Source of the DNA: Podocnemis expansa
Taxonomy: Eukaryota; Chordata; Testudines; Podocnemididae
Assembly: GCA_007922195.1 (NCBI GenBank)
Contig: ML682007.1
Location: forward strand, 14,810,954 to 14,874,953
Length of the DNA stretch: 64,000 nucleotides
Reading direction: 5' to 3'
The position numbers were made by a program, and so were the translations under genes. Each line of letters begins with the position of its first letter. The stretch's first letter is position 1. Below are positions 23,225 through 34,559 of this stretch, piece after piece. Under the pieces are notes generated by a model. That model did not search any database, was not told the origin of the DNA, and saw only the letters and a list, made by a program, of their open reading frames with translations.

Positions 23225-24440
23225 TGCTTTGGCAATCCCATTTTAGTGTCCATTAGGAAATTCAAGCTTGAAATTAGACACAGGTTTCTAACCATCAGAA
23301 GAGTAAAGTTCTGAAACAGCCTTCCAAGGGGAGCTGTGGGGACAAAAAACATAACTGCCTTCAAAACTGAGCTTGATAAGTTTATGGTGGGGATGGTATG
23401 ATGGGACAACCTAGTTTGGAAATTGACGGATCTTTGGCTACTGGAGGTGGATATGCAACTGGCCTATGAAGGGAGGGTAGGTGGGGTGAGTCCTGAGTCA
23501 TTACGGAGAATTGGTGACTGGTTGGTGAGACTTGCCCATGTGCTCAGGGTTTAACTGATCGCCATAGTTGGGACTGGGAAGGAATTTTCCCCCAGGTCAG
23601 ATTGGCTAGGACTCTGGGGTTTTTTTTGCCTTCCTCTCAGGAATTAAAGTAAGGGGGGAATGCTCTGGAACAGCATTCTGGGGCCCTCATTTTTAGGTGG
23701 GCAGCATTCCAGGGCCCCCTAAAAATAGGGGAATGCACCAGAACAGTGTTTTGGCGCATTCCCCTAGGGCTGACTCTGGCAAGGGGCTGTTGGCTGGGGT
23801 GAGCCCGGCTATCCCTCCTCCCCTTTCTCAGGGCCTGCAGTGGCCCCAGCCCTTCCTGCTGGGACCAGGCAGCGTGCAAGGCCTGGTCCCAGTCTTGGAC
23901 CTATCACCCTCTCACTGGCCAGCCAGTTGGACAGCTCTGCAGCCTCCCTCCCCCTGGCCTGGCCCTGCTCCTCAGCAGCACGTGTAAGGGGACCATGGGG
24001 GGTCGGGAACAGTCAGGCTCCAGCAGAAAAGGGATGGGGGGCTGAAGGGGGCTGGGAAGGTGTGGAGGGGGTTGGGGGTGGTGAAGTGAAGATGTGGGAG
24101 CTAGGGGTGGGGGTTAGGAGGTGTCTGTTGAGGGCAGGTGTTTTAGGGCAGTAGCTGAGGCTCACAAAGGGGGGCCTGAAATTTAGGAGGATTCCAGGGC
24201 TTGCCAAATTATTCTTTAATCCCTGCTTCCTCTGTAGCATGGGACATGGCTCACCTACCAGTGAATTCTCTGTATCTTAAAGTCCTTAAATCTCGATTTG
24301 AGGACTTAAATAAATAACTCAGTCATAGGTTAGAGGCTTATTGCTGGAGTGGGTAGGTGAGGTCTTGAGGCCTGCACTGTGCAGGAAGTCAGACTGGATG
24401 ATCATATTGGTCCCTTCTGACCTTAGAATTTGTAAGTCTA
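23225..24440 (+). mobile_element. CR1 LINE 3' end, split by a hAT element
   Basis: The first part (to 23637) reads through reptile CR1 3'-region landmarks: TTTCTAACCATCAGAAGAGT, CTTGATAAGTTTATGG, GATGGTATGATGGGACAACC, CTCAGGGTTTAACTGATCGC and GGGAAGGAATTTTCC. The second part (from 24234) continues at exactly the next expected position with AGCATGGGACATGGCTCACC, GGAGTGGGTAGGTGAGGTCT, TGCACTGTGCAGGAAGTCAG, TGGATGATCATATTGGTCCC and a GTAAGTCTA tail. Only about the last 620 bases of the element are present, as usual for 5'-truncated CR1. No ORF2 reading frame is present. Confidence 0.92.
23638..24225 (+). mobile_element. hAT-like element nested in CR1, perfect 8-bp target duplication
   Basis: A 588-bp element with terminal inverted repeats CAGGAATTAAAGTA and TTCTTTAATCCCTG (three mismatches), flanked by a perfect 8-bp duplication CTTCCTCT (23630-23637 and 24226-24233). 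It is much more GC-rich than its surroundings, with a G-rich run at about 24025-24120. The open frames in it (up to 104 codons, on both strands) are products of the GC-rich repeats, not genes. A second complete copy, inverted and shorter, lies at 34074-34551. Confidence 0.95.
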
Positions 24441-25002
24441 GTGTCAATGTTTGGAGTATCAGTTACTTTCTGCTACTGAAACATCTATGGAAGCAGTTTC
24501 CTGCCTCATCCCCATTTTAACTTTGCCATGGTAGGAGTTTTTTTTTCCCTCTGTTCATTCCAATATCTGTATTGAGCTTTTTTATAGTTAGCCTTAAAAT
24601 TATCCTGAACACCAGATTCACGGCAGAACATGAGTAAAATGCACAGGCATTGAAAAAAAAATTTCACTTTGCTTGCATTTCACACTCACAAATGTCTCCC
24701 ACTCTCCCTTGCTGCAATCAGATAGAATGCATCTCTCCAGTGCTGTTTTATTCTGGTCTTTCTGAACATTAGCTGAGTGGGAACTGATATAAACATGAAG
24801 AAGAACATCTACAAGCATAAAAATAATCACTCAATAGTGCTTGCTAGGACATTGTCCATGCTCCAGGAGCTCCTCACAGTGTCTTGACTGCCTCAAGGAA
24901 AGATTATCTAAGTGGTCATTTAGTTCCTAGTCCTTGCTGCATGCCAATTTTGCTTTATCCTGACATTTTGGCTCACTTACTAGCCAACCATCCAACCCTC
25001 CA

Positions 25003-25203
25003 ATAAAAACAATGAGAGTCTTGTGGCACCTAAAAGACTAACAAATTTCTTCAGGCATAAGCTTTCGTGAGCTGCAACCCACCTCATCAGGTGCTCCTTC
25101 TTATAAACACTTATGCCCAAAGAAATTCATTAGTCTTTAAGGTGCCACGGGACTCATTTTTGCTGGATACAGACTACAACAGCTACCCTCCTGGAACTTG
25201 TCA
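25003..25203. mobile_element. two Penelope-like terminal repeats in inverted orientation
   Basis: The left half (to 25093) is a minus-strand copy and the right half (from about 25110) a plus-strand copy starting within CTTATGCCCAAAGAAATT. They meet near the hammerhead-like core. The left half keeps an uncorrupted core on the minus strand: CTGATGA, a GTGGG/CTCAC stem with a short loop, GAAA, then GCTTATGC. The right half runs to TTAGTCTTTAAGGTGCCACG, GACTC, TTTTTGCTGGATACAGACTA and GCTACC. Head-to-head pairing of terminal repeats is known from PLE insertions. Confidence 0.72.
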
Positions 25204-28200
25204 ATCCTCCAATATACCCCAAAATAATCTATACCATACATCCAGAGGGAGATGATGACACAACATATCTATCATGGGCCTGATTCGCACCACTCTGAAA
25301 GTGTAAAAGGGCCTTCTTATGAGTGAGTCCTATATGGCTCATCTGTAATGGGTACTGACTTCTGAGTTTATCATTACCCTCCTCATTTTTACTTCTCCTC
25401 ACTTCCAACTCAGGATCCCAGTGGTTCTTATGAGCTAACCCTCTCAGCAGGATGGTATGGGACTCTCCTTGCAGATCCTAGCCAATGCTGCCCGTGACTG
25501 GTAAATGGAAATATTGTCAAGTGATACAAATACTGCTGGCTCAGGCTCCCAGACCTCCTACCCCACACAGCCAGCATCAGCTAGAGCCAAAGGAAGATAG
25601 AATAATTTAGAACCTTCCAAAAATGCAAACAGAGACACAAGGCACTGCCCGAGGTACCAGTCCAAGTAAGATCCCCTCCATGTGAGGAGCTGCACTGACT
25701 AGCAAGGAGCAGGTTTCGAAAAACCCCAACTACTCAGAATTAGCACCAGCTGCAGTTCCAGATTCAGAAAGGTAAGTGGGGCCCTTTCATCTTAGCTCTT
25801 GCTCCCCAGATCCAGAAAGCATTAGGTCTGGATACAGATACCCAGGCACAGATTCCAGAGAGGTATTTTCCATCTGGCAGCCTCCTGACTTCACTGTATT
25901 ATCTCTGCTCTTGACATTTATATTCTGGATACAGAGCTTCATTTTATATATTGCCATTGGTTGGTGGTTCCACTTTCATTCCACTTTGCTCCTGCTACCA
26001 CAGCTGCTTTTCTGCCCCATTTTTATCCATCCATTAGGGATCTCACCCTCCTTCTCTCTTTCCACCTATCTATGACTCTTTCCCCATTCCAGCTTCTGCA
26101 TTCCATTTCACCTCCTCCTTTCTCTACACTTTGTCTTTACTGACTCTTTCTTCTCCCACCATTCACCTCTTCTGCTTCAGCACCAGTAAGTGCCTCCCTC
26201 AAACAAATAAACCCTAAGCTTCCACAAAATATAGACAAAAAGAGAGGCTAAAAATCACTGTGTAGCAACATCACTATAAGGTTCTACCTAGTTGTATACA
26301 CTGAAGTTTATCTATCCATTCTCTTAGATTGGAAATTCTTCAGGCCAAGCGTAATGTTTTCTCTGCAATTTTTAAGGCATCCAGCATACTTTTGGGACCC
26401 CATGAAAATAAAAGCATCTGAGCATGCCAATTTCAGAAAGCTCCCAGCTACTGGCAGGAAGGGCTACAAGGGTCCAAACATGGCAATCAAAGTCAGAACT
26501 TCTTGGCAAAAACATTACTGTCAGGTCACTAGGCGGATATGCTATGTTTCAGCAATCCAGCTTTGGATCCTTCATTTTAAGCACTTTGAATTTCCTGAGG
26601 GTGCAGTGCTATGCCAATTGCTAGGCTCGCTTTTCATTCCAGGCCCTAATGACAAACAGCATTTTTACAGGCTTGGAATGAAGAGAAAATAAAACAGGGC
26701 AGACAACAATGACCTTCCCAACTAAAGAATGAGGGAGATGAGGGCTTGCTAAACAACGAACAGTTTACAACAGCTCAGTGGAGGCATCACCACAGAAGAA
26801 CTAATTGAATACAGAAATCTACCTTCTCAGGTCTCTAAGATCACAGACGTTCTCTTTCTTTCTCCTTAAAAACCCCAGATTAACCACTGACTCAAGTCAT
26901 CTAGTACTGGCTGTTGGCCAACCTGCTTGCATCCAAACCTCATGGACAAATGGAAGGGATAAGTGAGTTTTTCCAGTCTACCCTAACTTGGAAGCCTGAC
27001 ACTTTGACCTCCACCATGAAGCTTATTGCAGCTTTTGAGTGAGCTCCGAATGCCCAGTGATTTAACTTTTTGACCAGGTGTGACAGAATACAACTTATGA
27101 GACACCAGATCAGTACAGCGACATTTTAAAACAGGCATTGGAGAAATGCAAGGCACTTCTTTTGAAAAACAAAATGCCAGCTTCCTTCCTTAAAAAAACC
27201 AGGCCCACACCTATAAAGTGCCAAAGCTGACAAGCAGGTTAAGCAGTAAGGTCTGATTCGGGCTTTGTTTTTGTTAAAAAAAAATCTGAGTCAAGTTTTC
27301 AGTATGGCTTCAGCACAGCCTCCAAATTGATGTACAACAAGCTTTATGCCTAAGCACTTAATGTGGTTTTTGGTGCCCTAAAACTTGGATTTAGGGATGA
27401 AACTGCTACTCAGATAGGTAGGTAGATGTCTGACTAGTTGGCACAAAGAACTTGGCAAACTATTATCAATGTCAATTTTGCCACTGATTTCAAAGAAGCC
27501 AGGATTTCACTTTTGTTTTACCTACAAGAATGTTATGAAAGCATGCAAATTTAAGTTTTGCAACATCTCGCTGAACTACACACCAAAAGATCATTTTTAA
27601 ACAAGATTCTGAAGGATCTTTATAGATGAGGTAATGGCCGTAATAAAATCTTTTCAAGTTGAAGATCATATTGTTCCATGCTCATGCCATACTCCCCAAT
27701 CATTTACATTACTTAAGCCAAATTTGGATCTGTGTGACAGCAGAATAAATTTGGACCAAGTCAACTGAGCTAGAGTTACTTTGGATTTCAAGCAATATAA
27801 TGGAGATGAAAACTTGGCCCATACTTTTCATGAGCTAGTTTTAGTGAAGTTCAAGTGTACCATGTATTTTAAGGACATGTTTTTTTTAGTCTGTAGTAGG
27901 CACAATTAGGAATGTTTGTCACTGACCGGAGAGAGGAGTTGAACACAAAACCAGAACATATGTAGATGTTTGGGCCATGGGGAATGAAATCTTTCAATTA
28001 AAATGCTAATAAATGCAGACTATCCCCTTGCTTAATTAATTGGTTAAATAAACAGTGAGACTGGGTGAAACACATCTATGATTATTTAACACACAAAAAT
28101 CAAGAAGGTTGACTGAATAACAATTACACAATTAACACACAATAAAGAACACTTGAGTTTTAATTAATCTTTATTGCCACTGCAGTACCTTCAACAGAGA

Positions 28201-29118
28201 ATCTATTTTAATTCATTTCATCGGCAGGCCTTTCAAGTGTGGGTAATTTTAACATTTGGTGTCCAATCTAAATCCACTTATTAAAACTGATAAAGATACT
28301 TGGGATTAAAATCAAATATAAAGGGTAAGTACACTTTGGAAGCTCATTTACCCAAGTAAAAAGGTGTTACTATCTTTGACTGAACATATCAAGCTCTCTT
28401 CTCCTGATCTTGCTAACTTGCCGTTTTTAAAACCGCTCTCTCTCCAAGCTTTTTGGATACTAGCTTGGATATTATTACATCAAATAATTCTTCTTCATTG
28501 GGGTATATTATTGCTTTAAATAGTTCATCTTTTTTGGGCTCCATGTGTCTTTCAAATGGAAGAATAAAAATAAACTGAACTAAGGTTAGCTGGCAAGCTA
28601 TACACGTGTGTGTGGTTGATTCCTGGCACATGTGCCTGGATTAAGAATTTCAGACCTGTTCATTTTTCTTGCATTGATGCACCATTACACGTAGCTAGGA
28701 AGAGGCCAGTGTTTAGTAATAGCCTGCTGAAGAGAATCTTGAAAGCATTATACAGAGGAGGATGGAAAAGGAAAAAGTCTCAACAACTGAAGCAATGATC
28801 TTGCTGTGTTGCTGGAAAACCAGGTACCAGCTCTTGCCAAGACCTGCAGGCATTAGCTAAGGACTGCCAGACCAGTTCACCTGTATGTTAGTTTTGATCA
28901 AAATAGGAATTAATCATATAAGGGTGCATTTTGTATTTAGACTCTGAATTGCTTTTAAGTTGCTACTTACAAAATCTCACTTGTAATGTCAGTATTCCAG
29001 GCATTAACATATGCAAGTTTTGCTCTACAACTCTTTAGATGTATGCTCTGAACTAGTGAATGCTAGCATGGAAATAGTCCCCATCCAGAAGGGCTATCAA
29101 TAGATTCCCCATCTTCAA
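25204..29118. other. gene-free unique DNA
   Basis: No gene. Overlapping frames at 26354-26692 (112 codons) and 25776-26075 (99 codons) have no known domain. The 28010-28260 part is AT-rich with repeated TTAATTAAT/AATTAAT motifs and is a weak conserved-element candidate. Confidence 0.55.
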
Positions 29119-29208
29119 GCATCTGACGAAATGGGATTTTCTCCCATGAAAGCTCATACGATATATAAATCTGTTAGTATTCAAAAATGCCACAGGTCTT
29201 CTTGTTTT
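29119..29208 (+). mobile_element. Penelope-like terminal repeat with hammerhead-like core
   Basis: It starts GCATCTGACGAAATGGG and has ATTTTCTCCCATGAAAGCTC, ATATATAAATCTGTTAG, TGCCACAGG and TCTTCTTG. The core follows the hammerhead pattern: CTGACGA at 29123-29129, a perfect 5-bp stem (ATGGG 29131-29135 with CCCAT 29143-29147) and GAAA at 29148-29151. One extra A separates the core from the stem, and the downstream stem is not preserved, so I do not call it a functional ribozyme. Confidence 0.72.
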
Positions 29209-30275
29209 AAGGAACAACAGAATATAAAGGATTAGTTTATGTTCTTATTTCCAGTCCTATGAACTTGGAAGCCGAACAAAACAAATAAAAACTAAATCAA
29301 GGGAAAGTTTTCTATCTTTTGCTTCATTGTCTGAATGCTGCCATGGCCAGAGAAGCTAAATTCAGGCAAAGATTGCCAGGGCTTTCCTCCCGGGACTGCT
29401 GCGATAAACATTTTGAAGTGACAGATGTCACTCAGACTTTACATGGTAACTCATCTGTTTGCTTTGTTTAACCTCTAGGTAACTCATTTCTTTTTCCTAA
29501 TTAATAAAACTTCATATAGTTTAATACAGGATTGACTTCTGCCTTTGTGTAAGATATAGGGTACGAACTGATTTGGTGCAAGTGACTGGTTTCTTGGGAT
29601 TGGGAGCAACCTAAATATGGTAAGATTTTTGGTGTAAGGGACCATGGAAGTACAGTTTTTTTGGGTGGCAAGATAGAGTGCAGAGTCTGGGACTCCATGG
29701 TAGGACTGCGAGAGCGATACAGGAGTCCACATTTGTTACTGGCTTGATGAAATACAAGTATATAATGTCCCACCAGTTTGGGGTACTTTCAGTTCAGTGC
29801 AATCAGTGGTCCCCTGGCTTGGCAAATAGAACATGTTGAATGAGAACTTTTCATTTAATGTGGGGCACGTGTTAAATACTTAAACATGCATTTTCAGACA
29901 GCATATAGGAAACTCAATATCCAAATACTTTTGCTTGCAGATCTTTGGTGTTTGTTCACTAGTGGGCTGATTTTCCTTACTGACAGGGTTTTTTTTTTTA
30001 ATGGTAGATTATTTGAGTTGTCCCAGGAGGTTAATATACACACTTCACAATACTAAATAAACCCTTTTAAAAAAAATGACAAACTATTCACTGCAGTCCT
30101 TGCTTTTTCACATTCTCTCGCTCTTTGTTTTGTTTCCTTCAAAGGTAATTGGCTTTGGGGATTATAGGTATGTGCACAAACTGCCATTTTATTTTCTAGG
30201 ATAGGAGCTAAGCGAAGAAGACTGAGGCTTAGCAAAGTCTGCAGGGTACTGATGACTTCTGAGCTGGCGCTAGGC
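29209..30275. other. gene-free, nothing recognised
   Basis: No gene. Overlapping minus-strand frames at 29484-29773 (82 and 90 codons) show no motif. Confidence 0.55.
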
Positions 30276-30783
30276 ATATGTTAACTGTTATTTTGAAATA
30301 ACTTATTTTGAAATAAAATCCTTATTTTGAAATAACTTAAATCGAAATAAGAAAATGTTAATTCAAAATAAGGGAAACGCTCAAAGCAAAACACCATGCA
30401 TTGTGTGTGGACATCCTATTTCCCTTCAGGAGAGGGGCAGCATAGGAGGTGTGGCACCATGGTCCCCTCGCTGGGCCATGCCCCCACCCAATATATGCAA
30501 AAAGGAAGGCACCCTGGGAAGGAGAAGGGCAAAAGTGTTATTTCAAAATAACCGTTATTTCAAAATAACATGTCCGAACGGCATTGTTTCAAAAAAACCA
30601 TTTTGAAACAACGGCTATTTCAATTGCATGTGAGGTTTTACTGTTTTGAAATGACAGCTATTATTTCAAAATGACAGGGTCCCATCATTTCAAAATAACA
30701 AAACATCGTTTGGACATGCCCAACTTTATTTCAAAACAATGGCTGTTGTTTTGAAATAAAACCCAGGTGTGGACACAGCCATG
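30276..30783. mobile_element. palindromic DNA element built of TTATTTTGAAATAA words
   Basis: The stretch contains about a dozen copies, in both orientations, of the near-palindrome TTATTTTGAAATAAC or its variants (GTTATTTCAAAATAAC, TTGTTTCAAAAA). They are clustered at 30288-30376 and 30535-30760, with a GC-richer centre. The right end GTGTGGACACAGCC matches the elements at 11.3 and 57.3 kb. The internal words look like CpG-decayed TTTCGAAA, the form still seen in the 11.3-kb copy. The left end is not clear. Confidence 0.65.
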
Positions 30784-31630
30784 GAGACTGAGCAATGGCT
30801 TAGGCTCCAAGTAGCTCAAGGAGGCCCCCTATTAATTATATTATGCATTGAGGAGTGGGGGGGGGGAATATTCTTACTCAGGGCCCCCAATGGACTAACA
30901 TTGGCACTGGATGACCTGATAAAGAATTAGAAGGTGCCTATCTCTGCTAAAGAGCCAGGAGACAGGGCAGTAGAAATCTGGTGATTCTCTCTTTAAAAAT
31001 AAATTCCCTTGAAATCCTACAGGGTGAGTGTTTCTTTCAAAATATGCAGAATTTCCTTTTTGTTTTTCTTGGCTCTAACCTTGTATTTTATTGCCACATG
31101 TCCATGACACTCCAAGACTCTCTCAAATACGTTTATTAACTTATTAAGCGCAACAGCATACTAAAGTGATAAACAGCAGACTCAATAGAACTGTGCAGAA
31201 AAATCTGCAGAGCTGGATTTTCCTCAGATGGAAATAATTGAGTTTAGAGAGTCCACATGGTAACTTGCCTGCCTCTGGCCTATTTAGAACTACACAGTGC
31301 TTCCCACATAGAAGTATTCAACCAGATCTGTGCTATCACTTTTTCGGAAAAAGCGGCTGAATTCAGAACCAGATACCTGATCCCCTTGAAGTCAGCAGAA
31401 GCCCTCACACTGATTTCTGTGGGCTTTGGACCTCAGCTAATGCTGGCTGAAGGACAGCAATTTTATTTCACAGCAGTGTTTGAGGTTTCTGAATTGGTTT
31501 GTGTTCCACACTGGATTGACAATAAAATCTTGAAAGTGCTTTGGCAAAACAGAATTGCATTGAAACATTCATTTGCAGACCCAGATCTGAACTTTTGGAT
31601 GCAGAAAAAGGGTGGGTACATCTGGCAGTT
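30784..31630. other. gene-free; 126-codon frame without recognised domain
   Basis: The frame 31257-31637 (plus, 126 codons) is the most protein-like looking frame of the region. It has no motif I know, no upstream promoter-like sequence and no matching neighbours. A segment at 31380-31440 resembles the 'CCTTGAAGTCA...GGGCTTTGGA' short palindromic repeat common in reptile DNA, which argues against a gene. Confidence 0.5.
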
Positions 31631-31631
31631 G

Positions 31632-31800
31632 GAGTGATGATGTGGGAAGTGGCAGGTTCCAACCCCTGCTTTACCTGATTCAGGGTGATCTGGGATGAAA
31701 AAAGGCTCTGCTGTAAATCAGGTGGAGCAGGGACTTGAACCAGTATCTCCTACATGCCTGCTCATTTCCCAAACCATCAACTCCAATCACATCTATGAAC
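31632..31800 (-). repeat. tRNA-like SINE fragment, inverted
   Basis: On the minus strand there is a good B-box match, GGTTCAAGTCC (complement of 31731-31741), preceded by GGAGATACT. The stretch includes CAGGTGGAGCAGGGACTTGA on the plus strand, a phrase typical of an abundant reptile repeat. I call it a SINE from these boxes, with moderate confidence. The family name is not known to me. Confidence 0.5.
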
Positions 31801-34065
31801 AATGAGGTGCACATGAAAATTTTTACATAGCATTTCTATAGTGGTGCACACTTGCCTGTCCTGTGATTTGTACATAGTCAGCAACATTTTAAAAAGTTTT
31901 CTAATGTAGCTATTGACATAATTTAAAGGTTTGGAGGCCTTTAACCTTCATTTCCGGAGATGCAGCACTTACAGACTCTGGCGACTGTTGCTGTGGGAAA
32001 TCCTAAAATGGACAACAAAAGGGAAGATTGGGCTGGAAAATGGAAGCATGATTTTACCAAATGTTCTCTTTTTCAAAGAAATTATGCCTGGTTCTCACAG
32101 GTGTTGCATGGCAACCTGCATCTGTAGGGCAAGGTGTTTCTATGGTGATCAACTGGATTACATACTGAGCAACAGTACAGCTGTGAACCTGGGAGATCCA
32201 CTGAAAAGCAGCAACATAAAATAAAGGTCTGTGCACAGAAAAATGAGAGAAATTCTGTCAAGAAACATTTCCCACTTCCTTAAAGAAGATATTCTTATGT
32301 ACCATACTTTCAATTAAATCCAAGCAACTATATGGTAATGGCAAGACATAGCAATGTGTCTGGCTTAAGTACTTTTAATCAGTAGCCATCACAACCCTGC
32401 TGTGAGAGAAACAGGTTATATTAAATGGAGGGCCCCCATATCCAGGTGGGGAGGGTACCCTCTATGGCCTGGAGGGTCCCAACCTAGTTTACAACCCCCA
32501 TTGCCAAGCAGCCTGTGTTACAAGTTTGTACCGCGCCTGAATGGGCTTTGTTTGAGCTCCGATTATACCTGTTTTAAAGATGGAGAGGAATCCTAGGCAT
32601 GGAAAGGTTAACAGAATGGATTTCAGTCATACAGATTGATAGTGGCAGATCATAGCTTAGAACGCAGTGCTGCTTTTGTCCCAGGCCTATATTTTAACTC
32701 CTAGACCATGGTGTCTTGGTTGCAAGCCATGCAGTGCAGGTACATGGATTCATTCCAAGCATCACAATTGAAAAATATCTATTTCTTTCAAGCCATGCCC
32801 CTATATACTTGCTTATAAAGCCGGGCAGTTGCTTGTTGCTACAGCAAAGAGAACACTGATACATATCCACTATGAATGCCAAGTACAACATACAGGTTCT
32901 GCTTTGCAAGGCTGAAGAGAGAGATTCTCACTCACTGAGGGAAAAATTGAAGTGCAGCCTATTTAAAAGGAGGGAATCACACCAGGTGGATGGCATCATA
33001 GTTGTACAGCTGCAGATCTTTCTAAACATGGGCCCCGTCAGAAGGATGCAGCATTCCCCCCCACCCCCCTTTATTCAGGAGAGTTAGGGTCCAAATACCA
33101 AGGATTAAGCGTACCTAGATGTAAGAATGTAAATGCACGCAGCAAAAACACTCCCTAAAGAGCAACATTTATAGAAGAAATCATCCCAAGGGAGATTTTT
33201 TCCCAGAGCCTGTTTACACTAAATAAAGAATCCCTTCCTCAGAATCAAATTTGAATCAGAAGGAAATGACATTCTAGAAGGCAAAGTGGTCTAGACAGTC
33301 CATCAGCAGCCTAGCCACATGGCAGGCCCAATGGCAGCTGTAAAGCTGTCAAAACACCACCTTGTGTAGTCTGTCACTGAGCCATCGCCAAAGCTAAGTC
33401 TCTTTGAACACTGTGGTTGTTATACAAAGCAGGGAACAAGAGTAACACAATGTAGGAAACAGGCTTCTGCCTTAGCCTGCTTGGATGGAGTTTCCCAAAA
33501 TGTAATTGCAGCATTCAGTTTATGAATTTAGATTGGCTCCTGATTATGGTTGGCAGAAAAACCAGAGACGATTTTCCAACATGCTTAAACTAACTTATTA
33601 TGCTCTATTAAGAGGATTAGAACACCAAAATGAGGCTTATCCGTAGCCAAATGTCTCTCTCCTTTTGGATAATCACATTAAGCCGTGCAAAAGTGTTTGC
33701 AAAGAGTGAATTTGGTGAAATCTGCCCTTTCCTAGGACTTGGCAAGGACCATTGACTGGTGCCTCAGTGGAAGTGTGTATGTTGAGAAGTGGTTTGGGAA
33801 TCCTGGGATGAACTAAACCTTGTTGCATCCTCATGCACTGTGCAAAGCATGGCTGGATATGCCCAGTACACAGGGCTGTCTTGGGGAGGTTGTGGAACTG
33901 CAGCTTCCCCATGAAAGAGCTCAGGGAATGATTCTTCTTGAACTTCCTCAGGACACAATTGGGGATGTGCAGGCTGCACCATGCCTAAGGTTGGAACAGC
34001 TTTCTCCCTTTCTTGTGTTCAGAGTTCTGTGGGCTGGGAGGGTGAGGACTGGAACAATGCTATTG
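31801..34065. other. gene-free unique DNA
   Basis: No gene. Frames up to 97 codons (31931-32224) have no known domain. Confidence 0.55.
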
Positions 34066-34073
34066 GCTCCTCC

Positions 34074-34551
34074 CAGGGGTTAAAGCATAATTTGGCAGGC
34101 CCTGGAACCCTCCTAATTGGGTGGGCCCTCTTCCTGAACATCCAGGCCCCCTGTGTACCCCAACTACTGCCCCCAATATCCATTCCCCATCCCCAAAATC
34201 CACCCCAGCCCTCAATACCCACTCCCAATACACCCCCCCATCATAAACTAGGCCACTGCGGTGCTCACTGGTAGCGCGCTGGGCCAGGAAACTGCAGCCT
34301 GCACATGCGCAGGGGAGCCTGCCCCCTCCCCTGCCTGTCGAAACACTGCAGAATGCGGTTCTGGGGCCCCTAAAAATAGAAAATGGTGCTAGAACGCTGA
34401 GTTCGGGGGCCTGCTATTTTTCAATGGTGGGACACGGAACGCAGTGTTCCAGCACCATTTTCTATTTATAGGGGGCCCAGAGCACTGAGCCCCTAAAAAT
34501 AGTGGGCCCAGGAACAGCACTCCAGGCTCTTCTGGCATACTTTAATCCCTG
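34074..34551 (-). mobile_element. hAT-like element, second copy, perfect 8-bp target duplication
   Basis: A 478-bp element with termini CAGGGGTTAAAGCA and TACTTTAATCCCTG and a perfect 8-bp duplication GCTCCTCC (34066-34073 and 34552-34559). Read on the minus strand it follows the 23.6-kb copy (CAGGGATTAAAGTA, then a GCTGTTCC/GGCCC block and TATTTTTAGG). It is 110 bases shorter. Its right part holds an inverted pair of TAGAAAATGGTGCTAGAACG and ATTTTCTATTTATAGG-like words. No transposase. Confidence 0.94.
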
Positions 34552-34559
34552 GCTCCTCC

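Noticed and set aside
23637..24240. Cluster of overlapping frames on both strands in GC-rich DNA
   Set aside because: They lie inside a non-autonomous hAT element; GC-rich composition reduces stop codons.
30276..30783. Regularly repeated palindromic words suggesting a CRISPR array
   Set aside because: Words are in both orientations, spacing is irregular, spacers are not unique, and the setting is vertebrate.
31257..31637. 126-codon plus-strand frame with fairly balanced composition
   Set aside because: No recognisable family, and it overlaps a segment resembling a common short reptile palindromic repeat.
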